Below are positions 37,381 to 46,240 of a stretch of 64,000 nt of DNA, in pieces. A program made the position numbers and the translations under genes. Numbering within the stretch: the stretch's first letter is position 1; every line of letters starts with the position of its first letter. Location of the stretch: the NCBI GenBank assembly GCA_041394845.1, contig JAWKHL010000001.1, forward strand, positions 1,364,001-1,428,000. Direction: 5' to 3'. Origin of the DNA: JAHCHG01 sp041394845. GTDB lineage: Bacteria; Acidobacteriota; Blastocatellia; Pyrinomonadales; Pyrinomonadaceae. The notes beneath the pieces are model-generated. The model made no database searches. It was not told where the DNA came from and was given only the letters and a program-made list of their open reading frames with translations.

Positions 37381-39087
37381 ATGAACCGATTTTTTCGACC
37401 TTTGATCTTTGTTTTCTTTTTTTCCCTTCTTTCCGTTCAGGTTACCCTGGCCCAGAGTTTACGTCCCAAATTTGAACGAAAACCCAGCGATTTCGACGTT
37501 CAGCATTATATTATCCGAACCAGATTCGACCGCCAGAAAAAGATGGTTTTCGGCGACACGACCGTTCGGTTAAAACCGCTTAAAAATGATTTCAACACCC
37601 TTTTGCTCGACGCGGTCGGAATGCGTTTTCAAACGGTCCGGCTGGAACCCGAGGGAAAGGATCTGAATTTCAAAACCAACGATCAGCAAATAATTATTAA
37701 ACTCGATCGGAACTACTCGATTTCCGAAGAGTTGTCCGTCCGGCTGGTTTATTCCGCCAAACCCGAAAAGGGGGTTTATTTCGTCGATGCTCTGAAAAAA
37801 AACTCGAAACTCGTTCACTCGGCCCAAATTTGGACTCAGGGCGAATCCCAGGAATCAAGACATTGGTTTCCCTCAAACGACTTCCCCGACGATAAAGCCA
37901 CCACAGAACAATTTCTCACCGTCGATAAAGGCGAAACCGCCATTTCCAACGGCGAACTGGTGGAAACGATTCCCGAACAGGACGGCACCGTCACCTTTCA
38001 TTACAAAATGCCGGTGGTTCATTCGACCTATCTGACCTCATTCATTATCGGAAACTACACCAAGATCGAGGATCAACACGGCCCCATTCCGCTGGGTTTT
38101 TACGTTTACCCCGGCCAAACCCAACTTGCGCAGAAAGCCTTTGGAAAAACCGGGGATATGATGCGCATTTTTGAGGAAGTTACCGGGGTCAAATACCCCT
38201 ACAACAAATACGATCAGACGATGGTCGCGGGATTCAATTTGGGGGGAATGGAAAACATCACGGCCACGACTCTGGCCGACACCGAAATTTTCTTCGCCAA
38301 TTTCGAATTTGGGCGGGGCGCCGTTTACGATCTTGTTTCCCATGAACTGGCTCATTCCTGGTTTGGCAATCTCGTAACCTGCAAAAACTGGTCGGAACTC
38401 TGGTTAAATGAGGGGTTCGCAACCTTTATGGAAGCCGTTTACCGGGAAAAAACCAACGGGCGTAATGATTATATTCGCAAGGTCAAGGATGATGCCGACC
38501 AGTTCATGAACTCCTACGGGGTCAGCGAAACGCCCCACGGGTTATATAATCTGCTGGCGGACCCCAACGATGACGATTCAATGTTTGACACAACCACCTA
38601 CCAAAAAGGGGGAGCCGTCATTCACACCCTTCGGGAAACCGTTGGGGACGAGCCGTTTTGGAGAGCCATCAATATCTACCTTCAAAGGCATAAATTTAAC
38701 AGCGTCGAAACCACGGATTTGCAAAAGGTGATGGAGGAGGTTTCAGGACAGGATCTGGATTGGTTTTTTAACCAGTGGGTAAGAGGAACGGGTTATCCCC
38801 GTTTGAAAGTCGAACGTAGCTTTAATTTGCAGAAAAAAACACTAACTCTGACCATCACCCAGACCCAAGAGGCCCAAGGTTTGACCCCGGCGGTTTTTGT
38901 CCTTCCGATGAACCTCCAGATCAAAACCAAAGAAGGGATCCAGAACGAAGCGATTCTGGTTAATAAACGAATCCAGACTTTTTCACTCAAAGTAAATTCC
39001 CGGCCAACCGAAATTCAGTTGGACAAAGAGGAGAAAATCCCCATTAAATTGATCAAATACAATTCTCAGGTTCAGGCCGATCGCTAA
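37381..39087 (+). CDS. M1-family zinc aminopeptidase, exported
   Basis: 568 residues with a signal peptide (FFRPLIFVFFFSLLSVQVTLAQ). An N-terminal beta saddle domain is followed by the exopeptidase motif GGMEN (about 290), the zinc site HELAH at 321-325 with the third ligand Glu at 344 (NEGFATFME), giving the HExxH-x18-E spacing, and the catalytic Tyr region. It is shorter than aminopeptidase N and lacks the long C-terminal helical domain, as in cold-active and leukotriene hydrolase-like forms. Exported, probably scavenging peptides. The ATG at 37381 precedes the signal directly. Confidence 0.93.
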   Translation: MNRFFRPLIFVFFFSLLSVQVTLAQSLRPKFERKPSDFDVQHYIIRTRFDRQKKMVFGDTTVRLKPLKNDFNTLLLDAVGMRFQTVRLEPEGKDLNFKTNDQQIIIKLDRNYSISEELSVRLVYSAKPEKGVYFVDALKKNSKLVHSAQIWTQGESQESRHWFPSNDFPDDKATTEQFLTVDKGETAISNGELVETIPEQDGTVTFHYKMPVVHSTYLTSFIIGNYTKIEDQHGPIPLGFYVYPGQTQLAQKAFGKTGDMMRIFEEVTGVKYPYNKYDQTMVAGFNLGGMENITATTLADTEIFFANFEFGRGAVYDLVSHELAHSWFGNLVTCKNWSELWLNEGFATFMEAVYREKTNGRNDYIRKVKDDADQFMNSYGVSETPHGLYNLLADPNDDDSMFDTTTYQKGGAVIHTLRETVGDEPFWRAINIYLQRHKFNSVETTDLQKVMEEVSGQDLDWFFNQWVRGTGYPRLKVERSFNLQKKTLTLTITQTQEAQGLTPAVFVLPMNLQIKTKEGIQNEAILVNKRIQTFSLKVNSRPTEIQLDKEEKIPIKLIKYNSQVQADR

Positions 39088-39142
39088 ATTAAACTCAGGG
39101 GCCGATCCTTTGCCAAGATTGTCCTTAGTTCCCCCTTTAAAC

Positions 39143-39176
39143 AAAAAAGTTCCGCTCTGTCAGCGGAACTTTTTTC
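39143..39176 (+). terminator. Terminator behind the M1 peptidase gene
   Basis: A 14-bp stem (39143-39156 with 39162-39175) with a 5-nt loop. The A6 and T6 flanks allow termination on both strands; for minus-strand transcripts it would follow the riboswitch at 39275-39425. Confidence 0.85.
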
Positions 39177-39210
39177 TTTGAGAAGACGGATGTCTTAGCT
39201 TGATTTGTTG

Positions 39211-39250
39211 AAAAATAAAAAAGGATGCGAAGCACACAAAAATCGCACCT
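39211..39250 (-). terminator. Terminator-like hairpin behind the riboswitch
   Basis: On the minus strand GGTGCGA (39249-39243) pairs with TCGCATCC (39230-39223) with one bulged base, followed by a T-rich tract of 12 nt. It lies 25 nt past the riboswitch core and could be the expression platform. Confidence 0.6.
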
Positions 39251-39274
39251 GTAACGGCAGATATTATCTAGTTT

Positions 39275-39425
39275 GCTTCTTCACCAAACCTACGAGGTTA
39301 GCTGTCGGGCTAGGAACGAAGAAGTTTCCCCGCGTTAAAAAACGCTTCGCCCCGTGTTAAGAAATTAATCAAAACTGATGGTTCCCCCGTGTTGTTTTAC
39401 AGTTAAACAACTTCGGCGATTAAGT
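39275..39425 (-). ncRNA. Cyclic di-AMP riboswitch (ydaO/yuaA class), apparently without a downstream gene
   Basis: On the minus strand the conserved ydaO/yuaA blocks occur in the right order: ATCGCCGAAG near 39411-39420, GGGGGAACC at about 39381-39389, GGGGCGAAGCG near 39341-39353, GGGGAAAC near 39324-39331, and the hallmark CCGACAGCTAACCTCGTAGG at 39289-39308. Known members bind c-di-AMP and usually turn off cell-wall hydrolase or potassium-transport genes. Here the next sequence on the same strand is a terminator hairpin and then the antisense of the M1 peptidase gene. It lies about 60 nt behind the stop of the DUF420 gene. Orientation and motif order are clear; its target is not. Confidence 0.85.
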
Positions 39426-39485
39426 TTTCAACAACCTTGAATATAGCATTTAAGGGAGTTTTTCGCAACACTCGTTTTATTTTTT

Positions 39486-39932
39486 TTATCTAGCCGGAAA
39501 CAACTGATATAACATAAGATAGACAATCACACCGGTTATCGAAACGTAGAGCCAGACGGGAAAAACGAGCCGGGCCAGGCTTTTATGAGTTTCAAATCTT
39601 CCTTTCAGGGCCCGCCAAAGAGTAACGATCACAAAAGGCGTAATGATCGCCGCCAAAAAAGTGTGGGTTGTCAGGATCGTAAAATAAAGCGGACGAACCA
39701 ACCCCTGACCGGTGAATTTCGTCGGCCCGAGGCCGAAATAATAGGTCCGGATCGAATGGTAGGTCAGGTAACAGGCCAAAAACAAAGCCGATAAAACACA
39801 GGCCGTCAACATGCACATCCGGTGCGAACTGATTTTTTTGGACCGGATGAAATAAAACCCCAGAATCAAAAAAAAGCCGCTCATGGCATTGAGCGAAGCA
39901 TTGAGATGGGGGAATATCTGAAGTAGATCCAT
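39486..39932 (-). CDS. DUF420 membrane protein (CtaM/YozB-like oxidase assembly factor)
   Basis: 148 residues from the ATG at 39932; the frame runs open to 40016 but that part overlaps the end of the subunit III gene. Four hydrophobic segments and the DUF420 pattern (FPHLNASLNAMSGFFLILGFYFIRSKKISSHRMCM, YLTYHSI, THTFLAAIITPFVI). In Bacillus and Staphylococcus, CtaM is needed for haem-copper oxidase assembly. The conserved His residues (PHLNA, SHR, THT) could bind copper or haem (inference). It is last of ctaB - subunit III - DUF420, all on the minus strand. Confidence 0.85.
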   Translation of the reverse strand: MDLLQIFPHLNASLNAMSGFFLILGFYFIRSKKISSHRMCMLTACVLSALFLACYLTYHSIRTYYFGLGPTKFTGQGLVRPLYFTILTTHTFLAAIITPFVIVTLWRALKGRFETHKSLARLVFPVWLYVSITGVIVYLMLYQLFPAR

Positions 39933-39976
39933 AAATGATTTTTGGATTTGTTTTCGGTTTGACCGGCCAAACTCAG

Positions 39977-40708
39977 TTATTTCCAGTAACCCAGTAAAAA
40001 CAACAGAACAATCCACAAAAGATCCATAAAATGCCAGTACCAGCCGATTGCATTGGAAAAAATCTTTCGTTGCTTCAATTCTTCGAAATTCTCGGTCGGT
40101 TGCCAGGTCCGCAAAACAATGTACCCGAGGGCGATGATCCCGCCGAGAACGTGAATAGCATGGACGGTCGTTAGGATGAAGAAAAACCCGGCGTACGGAT
40201 TGCTTTGTAAATAAACTCCCTCACGAACCAGTCCGATCCAGACCATCAGCTGGGACGCGATAAACATTCCCCCCAAAATCGTTGTTGCCAGAAACAGTTT
40301 TTTGGCCGAATCTTGTTTGTCCCGTGAAAGAAACCTATGGGCCAACTGATAACAGATACTGCTGGAGATCAATAAACCGGTGCTGATCCAGATCTGAACC
40401 GGAAGGCGAAAAGGATGCCATTCTAAAACTCCATTGGTTGATACAACGATGTAGGCCCCCATCAAACCGCCGAAGGTCATCAGAACCACCGCCAGCAAAA
40501 ACCAGGTCAATATCCTGAATTTATTTGAGGGATATTCGGTTTCTTCATAAAAATCGGAACCGGAACGGTTGTCCCCGCCACCGCCGTTTCCGCCGTCCCC
40601 CCCGTTTCCGCCATCTCCACCGCCGGTCCCCAGCAATTGAGCCATTTCAGCGCGAAGTTTTTTCTTCCTCTCCTTTTTTTCGGTTGTTTCGATCGTTCCG
40701 ACTTTCAT
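39977..40708 (-). CDS. Cytochrome c oxidase subunit III
   Basis: 243 residues. A cytoplasmic N terminus contains an unusual Gly/Asp/Asn-rich stretch (residues 28-50, GGGDGGNGGDGGNGGGGD). Five hydrophobic segments follow, with family motifs (TVHAIHVLGGIIALGYI, SNAIGWYWHFMDLLWIVLLFLLGYW). This subunit stabilises the haem-copper oxidase in the inner membrane. Subunits I and II are not in this window. It follows ctaB by 6 nt. Confidence 0.93.
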   Translation of the reverse strand: MKVGTIETTEKKERKKKLRAEMAQLLGTGGGDGGNGGDGGNGGGGDNRSGSDFYEETEYPSNKFRILTWFLLAVVLMTFGGLMGAYIVVSTNGVLEWHPFRLPVQIWISTGLLISSSICYQLAHRFLSRDKQDSAKKLFLATTILGGMFIASQLMVWIGLVREGVYLQSNPYAGFFFILTTVHAIHVLGGIIALGYIVLRTWQPTENFEELKQRKIFSNAIGWYWHFMDLLWIVLLFLLGYWK

Positions 40709-40714
40709 AAAAAC

Positions 40715-41617
40715 CTAAAAGTGGTTAAAGACCATCAGAGCAAAAATGAGGGGCAAATAAAGCACCGAGAACAATAATAATTTCCGGGCCTGCGGAATTG
40801 ATTTTGCACGGGCGGCCCGGATGCTGGTCAGCAAAAACCAGATTCCCAGAATCGAGGCGCCGATCAGGTAAACCACACCCGCCATTCCGAGGAAAAAAGG
40901 CGCCAGACTGACCGGCAGAAGCAAGACCGTAAAAAGCACGATCTGCCGGGCGGTGATCACTCCCTCGGGTTCAACCACCGGAAGCATCTTTATCCCGGCC
41001 TTGGCGTATTGATCCCGATACATCCAGGCAATGGCCAGAAAATGGGGAAACTGCCAGAGGAAAAGGAGGGCGAAAAGCGCCCAGGCTCCAAGTGTGATTT
41101 GATCGGCCGAAGCCGTCCATCCCATCAGCGGCGGCATCGCTCCCGGCAGGGCACCGATGGCCGTCGAGGCCGATGTTCTTGTTTTTAGGGGGGTATAAAG
41201 CAAAACGTAGCCGACGATCACAACCAACCCCAAAAATGCGGTCAGCCCGTTGACGAACAGAAAAAGGTGGATCTCGGCAATGGCGCACAAAAGCGATCCG
41301 AAAATCAACGCCTCGGTCGGAGATATCTTCTGAGTCGGCAACGGCCGCTTGGCGGTTCGCTCCATCAAAAGATCGGTTTTCCGCTCCCAAAACTGATTGA
41401 GGGCGGCGACTCCGAAGGCCAGAAAGGTAATTCCCAGCATCGAATTGATGAACAGAATTACATCGAACCCGGTTCGGGTTCCCAGATAAAACCCGGCCGC
41501 CGAAGTCAAAACCAGCATAAAGGCGATTCGCGGTTTGGTCAGTTCAAAAAAAGCGGTCAGTTTTTCCCGCACTCCTATCACCTTTGTTTCCTGTATTTCT
41601 GCCGATACTATTTCCAT
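40715..41617 (-). CDS. ctaB: Protohaem IX farnesyltransferase (haem O synthase)
   Basis: 300 residues from the ATG at 41617; an in-frame TTG at 41650 lacks a ribosome site. A UbiA-type prenyltransferase with about nine hydrophobic segments; the first Asp-rich signature is ALNQFWERKTDLLMERTAKRPLP, followed by YVLLYTPLKTRTSASTAIGALPGAMPPLMGW, the haem O synthase motif. It adds a farnesyl group to haem B for the terminal oxidase, in the inner membrane. First gene of the ctaB - subunit III - DUF420 operon, divergent from the ResB gene. Confidence 0.95.
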   Translation of the reverse strand: MEIVSAEIQETKVIGVREKLTAFFELTKPRIAFMLVLTSAAGFYLGTRTGFDVILFINSMLGITFLAFGVAALNQFWERKTDLLMERTAKRPLPTQKISPTEALIFGSLLCAIAEIHLFLFVNGLTAFLGLVVIVGYVLLYTPLKTRTSASTAIGALPGAMPPLMGWTASADQITLGAWALFALLFLWQFPHFLAIAWMYRDQYAKAGIKMLPVVEPEGVITARQIVLFTVLLLPVSLAPFFLGMAGVVYLIGASILGIWFLLTSIRAARAKSIPQARKLLLFSVLYLPLIFALMVFNHF

Positions 41618-41830
41618 GGAATCTTTAATGATGTATTTTTTGCTTTTCAAAGAATAACTTGACCGGGGCTTTTTTCCAAATCCAAAGCCCCTAAGTAAAA
41701 CTTCTTTTTCTTAACAGACAAACTTATTTTACCGAAAGATGACAAATAAAAACGGCTAAGATATGATTTTCAATAACAATAATAGTAATTTGTCAACCAA
41801 ACGAAATTTTAATACATCAATTATCGTAAA

Positions 41831-43333
41831 ATGTCAGTTGCCGAAGAAACCCTAAAAAATAAAACGGGAGATAAAACCACTCCAAAATGGGCTCAGATCA
41901 TCAACCGATCCATAGATTTTTTCAGCTCCGTTCGGTTCGGAGTGGTTCTTTTGTGCATTTTGGTCTTCCTTTCATTTTTGGGAATGATCATCATCCAACA
42001 AAATGTCGAAGGCTTTGACGCCCATTACGCCTCTTACACTCCGGCGGAAAAAATGGTCTTCGGGACGCTCGGCCTGTTCGATGTTTACAACAGTTGGTAT
42101 TACAATTTTATTCTGGTCATCCTTTCGCTGAACATCGTTTTGGCCTCGATCGATCATTTGCCCGGAGCCTTTTCATTTATCGTCAAACCGAAACTGGACG
42201 CTTCGAGAAAATGGCTTTTGGGCCAAAAACAAAACGCCCTCTTAGAAAAGGATTCCGGTGACGAAAAGGAACTGGCCGAAAAAATCGCCTCGGTCTTTAG
42301 AAAAAACGGGCTCAAACCCACCATCACGCAAAAAAAGGGGAAATTCTACGTTTTCGGGCAAAGCGGGAAATGGAACCGGATGGGGGCCTATATTGTTCAC
42401 GTGTTCCTGCTGGTTCTGTTTATGGGGTATTTTGTGGCCAACACAACCAGTTTTGACGCGGACGTCAGGTTTGCTCCGGGCGAAACGACCAATCAGATCG
42501 AAATGATCCGGTTCAAACTGGATCAAAAGGAAAAATTTGCCGTCGGACTTCCCTTTACGATCACCTGTACCGACATTCAGCAAAAACTGATCGATCCGCA
42601 GGGTTCGATCGACGTCAACAACACACTCGACTGGAGCACTTCGATAACCATCAACGATCCCGATTACGGAAAGACCGATGCGGTCGTCAGCCTCAATCGG
42701 CCCTTCGAATACCGGGGTTATCGTTTCTTTCAGGCCAGCGCCATCACCCTTGGCAGTGCCAGAACGATGACTCTCGACCTGACCCCACAGGGCGGCGGTC
42801 AGATGTTTCAGGTCGAACTCCCTCGGAACGGCTCCATAAAACTTCCCGACGGAACCGAGATCAAATACGAGGACTTTCTCCCGGATTTCGTCCTGAGTCA
42901 GGGTCAGGCGGCCACCCGCTCGCCGGACTACAACAATCCGGCCGTAAAATTAAAAGTAACCCCCCCCGGTGGTTCTCCGACCACCGCTTACGCCTTTGCC
43001 GCAAAATTGCCCGATTCGGCCCCCGTCGGGGCTCCCGTGGCCGGGTACAAATGGCATCTGGCGAAATTTGAAAAATCCCCCCAAGCTCACGTTTTATCGA
43101 TCAAATACGATCCGTTTAACGCTTCTTTTATCGCCTGGTACATCGGCGGGCTGGGACTGATTGGGGCTTTGATCTTCGTGTTTTTTGTTTCTCACCGAAG
43201 AGTTTGGGCTTTGATTGACAAGAACGAATCCGGTCTTTCGGAAATAGTTTTGGGCGGAAATACCAACCGCAATCATCAGGGATTTGAGGACAAATTTCAA
43301 ACCGTTGTCGGTGAAATCGAAACCGGCGTTTAG
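41831..43333 (+). CDS. Cytochrome c biogenesis protein ResB/CcsB
   Basis: 500 residues. The ResB layout: an N-terminal helix (SVRFGVVLLCILVFLSFLGMIIIQQN), two more helices (WYYNFILVILSLNIVLAS; GAYIVHVFLLVLFMGYF), a large periplasmic domain (about 215-435), and a last helix (IAWYIGGLGLIGALIFVFFVSHRRVW). With CcsA it forms the system II synthetase that moves haem out and attaches it to CxxCH motifs. It pairs with the CcsA gene 24 nt downstream and serves cytochromes such as those at 0-2.9 and 53.8 kb. Confidence 0.93.
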   Translation: MSVAEETLKNKTGDKTTPKWAQIINRSIDFFSSVRFGVVLLCILVFLSFLGMIIIQQNVEGFDAHYASYTPAEKMVFGTLGLFDVYNSWYYNFILVILSLNIVLASIDHLPGAFSFIVKPKLDASRKWLLGQKQNALLEKDSGDEKELAEKIASVFRKNGLKPTITQKKGKFYVFGQSGKWNRMGAYIVHVFLLVLFMGYFVANTTSFDADVRFAPGETTNQIEMIRFKLDQKEKFAVGLPFTITCTDIQQKLIDPQGSIDVNNTLDWSTSITINDPDYGKTDAVVSLNRPFEYRGYRFFQASAITLGSARTMTLDLTPQGGGQMFQVELPRNGSIKLPDGTEIKYEDFLPDFVLSQGQAATRSPDYNNPAVKLKVTPPGGSPTTAYAFAAKLPDSAPVGAPVAGYKWHLAKFEKSPQAHVLSIKYDPFNASFIAWYIGGLGLIGALIFVFFVSHRRVWALIDKNESGLSEIVLGGNTNRNHQGFEDKFQTVVGEIETGV

Positions 43334-43357
43334 TTTAATTGTATTTGGGTGAAAGTT

Positions 43358-44953
43358 ATGAAAGAGGTAAAAAGATTAGAAAACAAGCTGATTTGGAAAA
43401 GTTACATCCCGGCGATTCTGGTTGTTACGGGAGCCTTCCTGATGCTTTTGATGCGGATTTCGATCGGGGAGAATTTCATCTCCGACGGGGCCCTGATGAT
43501 GATCGCTCTGGCCTGCTATATTCTGGCCGCCCTTTTCCAGCTGACAAACCTTTACGCGCCTTCGGAAATGGCCCGGAAAATCGGTTTGTGGAGCGCCGCG
43601 CTCGGGGTGTTTTTCAACTTATCCAGCTGGCTGGTCCGCTGGGTGGCCGCCTATGAGCGCGAGATCGCCAAATTGGCCGAAAGCGGCAACACGGTCAAAC
43701 CCTGGGTTTTCCGTTACATTCCTTTTGCCAATCTGTATGACCTCAGTCTGGCGTTCGCCTTCGGCGCGGGACTTTCAACCCTCCTTCTGGCCAACCGCAA
43801 AAATTTTCAGTTTCTGAGCGCTTTTTCTTTGCCACTGGCGGCCTTGATCCTGACTCTGGCCCGTTTTATCGGCGGGGAGTTCATCGATCTGCCGCCGGTT
43901 CTCGATTCCTACTGGCGGCCGATCCACGTCGGCGTCGCTTCGCTCAGTTACGGCGTGGCTTTGTTTTGTTTCGCCGTGGCGGTCGTTTACTTGCTCAAAG
44001 ACAAAGTCAGGGTCGAATCGATGGCCATCTGGGCCAGCGCCTTTGCCATAGCCGTGATCGGTACGATCAGCAAATTCTCGGTTTTGACCGAGTTTGCATA
44101 TCGTTCGGGATTGTTCATTTCCAATCCGGAGGGCGGAAAACCCTTTAACAGCTTTTTCCGGCTGGAAATTCCCTACGTCGGGCCGACACTTTTCATCTCC
44201 GCCATCTTATTGTTGGGGGTGATCGTTTCTTTCATTATCTACCTCAAGCAAAACAGCGAAGGCGCCCGAAAGGCCGGACATATTTTTCTTAAATTGTCGC
44301 TGGCCGCCCAGATTCTGGCCATCGCCTTTTTGGTTTCGGGGATCAAATCGACCACCGATGTTTACTCCAAACTGCAAAACCAGCTGGCTCAAAACCCGGG
44401 TCAATACCTGATCGTCGGAAAGGAGCTGGCCTCGAAACAGGGTTTGTCAGCTCAGGAATTCGCCGCTCTTCCCCCGGCCAAACTGGAACAGGCGGGGAAA
44501 CAGTTTTTCCAGCGGGCCGGCGACCAGATGTATTTGAGCCTGGGAACCAATCCGGTCGAAATTTCCGGTTTACTGACGGCGTTGGCCGGAGTTTTCTTCG
44601 TGGTTTTGTTCAGTTTCAAAACCGACCAATTGCGCGAACGTCTTCCCTCGCTCGAATCCCTTGACAATCTGATGTACAAAACGGCCTGTCTGGCTTTCGC
44701 CGGTCTGGCAATGCTTTTGATCACCGGAGCCATCTGGGCCAACGAATCCTGGGGGCGGCCCTGGGGATTTGACTCGAAGGAAACCGGCGCGTTGATCGCC
44801 TGGTTGACCTACGCCGCCTTTTTGCACACCCGTATTTCAAGGGGTTGGTCGGGCCGCAGTTCGGCCTATTTCGCCATCGTCGGTTTCCTGCTGGTCATTT
44901 TTACCTATCTGGGAGTCAGCTACCTGCTTCCGGGTTTGCACAGTTACGCTTGA
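43358..44953 (+). CDS. Cytochrome c biogenesis protein CcsA/ResC
   Basis: 531 residues from the ATG at 43358 (GGGTG upstream); a GTG at 43349 is possible. A polytopic membrane protein with the WWD-type haem-handling motif near the end, ANESWGRPWGFDSKETGALIAWLTYAAFLHTR, and conserved His residues (RPIHVGVASLSYG, FLHTR). It is longer than typical CcsA because of an insert of about 90 residues (SGIKSTTDVYSKLQNQL...GDQMYLSLGTN) before the WWD part. Partner of ResB in cytochrome c maturation. Confidence 0.92.
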   Translation: MKEVKRLENKLIWKSYIPAILVVTGAFLMLLMRISIGENFISDGALMMIALACYILAALFQLTNLYAPSEMARKIGLWSAALGVFFNLSSWLVRWVAAYEREIAKLAESGNTVKPWVFRYIPFANLYDLSLAFAFGAGLSTLLLANRKNFQFLSAFSLPLAALILTLARFIGGEFIDLPPVLDSYWRPIHVGVASLSYGVALFCFAVAVVYLLKDKVRVESMAIWASAFAIAVIGTISKFSVLTEFAYRSGLFISNPEGGKPFNSFFRLEIPYVGPTLFISAILLLGVIVSFIIYLKQNSEGARKAGHIFLKLSLAAQILAIAFLVSGIKSTTDVYSKLQNQLAQNPGQYLIVGKELASKQGLSAQEFAALPPAKLEQAGKQFFQRAGDQMYLSLGTNPVEISGLLTALAGVFFVVLFSFKTDQLRERLPSLESLDNLMYKTACLAFAGLAMLLITGAIWANESWGRPWGFDSKETGALIAWLTYAAFLHTRISRGWSGRSSAYFAIVGFLLVIFTYLGVSYLLPGLHSYA

Positions 44954-45028
44954 AGTTTTTGCAACCTTTCTCCCCTTCAAACGGTGCAAAAAGCCGGGTT
45001 TGAATTGTTTGCCTTAAAAGGAGAGAGA

Positions 45029-45535
45029 ATGAAAAAACTTTGGTTTTCGGTGTTCGGAGCGATTTTCTGCCTGACGGTTCTGGGAGTTTTTTTGACCTTT
45101 TACCGAACCGGCTCGGCGCAAAAAAACGCCCAAATCAGATGGGAATACGGCTCGATCGTGGCCGTCTATTCCTTTTCTCAGGAAAAAGGGAAATTAAATC
45201 AGATTTTCGGGATGGTCGAGATTTGCACCTTTCGGGCAACGGGCTGTCAGAGGTCCGAGATCAAACACGAACTGGATTACGGCGATTTTTTACAGGAAAG
45301 AGGTTTGGAGGAAACCATCGAATCCCGGAAGTTAGCCAGCCAAAAGGCCTCGGAAGTCGCTTTTCAAAAAGCCCTGTTCCAAATGGGAAACGAGGGTTGG
45401 GAACTGGTTTCCGACCCCAAACTTGATTTCGGAACCGTTGATATTGATTATTACAACAAATACGCCGGTAAATCCTATTTATTTCTCGGAAATGGCACCG
45501 GAGCCGTTTATTTCAAAAGGGTTAAAACCCAATAA
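45029..45535 (+). CDS. Exported small protein, unknown function
   Basis: 168 residues from the ATG at 45029, preceded by AGGAGAGAG; the frame opens earlier at 44984. N-terminal signal or anchor (KKLWFSVFGAIFCLTVLGVFLTFY). The rest is soluble with two Cys residues close together (MVEICTFRATGCQRSEIKHEL), possibly a disulphide. The end, KSYLFLGNGTGAVYFKRVK, resembles closing strands of DUF4177-like proteins (QFGNEGWELV pattern: here MGNEGWELVSD), a small family with unknown role. It follows CcsA by 75 nt and precedes a TPR gene by 6 nt. Confidence 0.6.
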   Translation: MKKLWFSVFGAIFCLTVLGVFLTFYRTGSAQKNAQIRWEYGSIVAVYSFSQEKGKLNQIFGMVEICTFRATGCQRSEIKHELDYGDFLQERGLEETIESRKLASQKASEVAFQKALFQMGNEGWELVSDPKLDFGTVDIDYYNKYAGKSYLFLGNGTGAVYFKRVKTQ

Positions 45536-45541
45536 CTTTCA

Positions 45542-46237
45542 ATGAACAAAAATTCTTTCTTTTTCGGGATCGGCGGGCTTTTAATCGGACTTGTGATCGG
45601 TTTTGTGGCCGCCAACAGTCTCAACCGGCAGGCAACGGTCGGGATCAACCAAAACATTTCCCAAACCGACGACGCCCCCTTTCAAAACCCCGAGGTTGAC
45701 TCGCGGGTGGTCAAGGAGCAACATTCCGGCGGAATGTTGCCGGAAGTTGCCACCACGCTGGATAAGGCAAAAAACGAACCGGAAAATTTTGAGGCTCAGG
45801 TTCAGGCGGGGGATCTTTATCTGAAGATCCAAAACTTCGCCAAAGCCCTTGAATTTTACCAGAAAGCCAATCAACTCAAACCCGACAATTACGAGGTGAT
45901 CGTTCGGATCGGCAATTCATTTTACGATTCGGGACAATTCGAACAGGCGGAAAAATGGTACGAAAAGGCTCTGGAGAAAAAACCCGATGACGTCAACGTC
46001 AGAACCGATCTGGGGACGACTTTCGTCGAGCGCCCCAACCCGGATTTCGACCGGGCCATAAAGGAATTTCAAACCTCCTTGAGCACCGACCCCAAACACG
46101 AACCGACCCTTTACAATCTGGCCATCGCCCAATACAAAACCGGCAAGGTGGATCAGGCCCGGGAAACCGCCGGGAAACTTGAAGAGGTCAATCCGCAAAG
46201 CCAGCTTTTGACCAAACTCAAACAAATAATCAAATAA
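45542..46237 (+). CDS. Membrane-anchored TPR protein
   Basis: 231 residues. An N-terminal transmembrane helix (SFFFGIGGLLIGLVIGFVAANSL) followed by a short linker and three TPR-like repeats from about 85 onward (AQVQAGDLYLKIQNFAKALEFYQKANQLKPDNYEVIVRIGNSFYDSGQFEQAEKWYEKALEKKPDD...). Similar proteins act in cytochrome c maturation as apo-cytochrome chaperones (CcmI/NrfG-like). Location just behind ResB/CcsA makes this plausible here, but it is an inference. Confidence 0.8.
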   Translation: MNKNSFFFGIGGLLIGLVIGFVAANSLNRQATVGINQNISQTDDAPFQNPEVDSRVVKEQHSGGMLPEVATTLDKAKNEPENFEAQVQAGDLYLKIQNFAKALEFYQKANQLKPDNYEVIVRIGNSFYDSGQFEQAEKWYEKALEKKPDDVNVRTDLGTTFVERPNPDFDRAIKEFQTSLSTDPKHEPTLYNLAIAQYKTGKVDQARETAGKLEEVNPQSQLLTKLKQIIK

Positions 46238-46240
46238 GGT

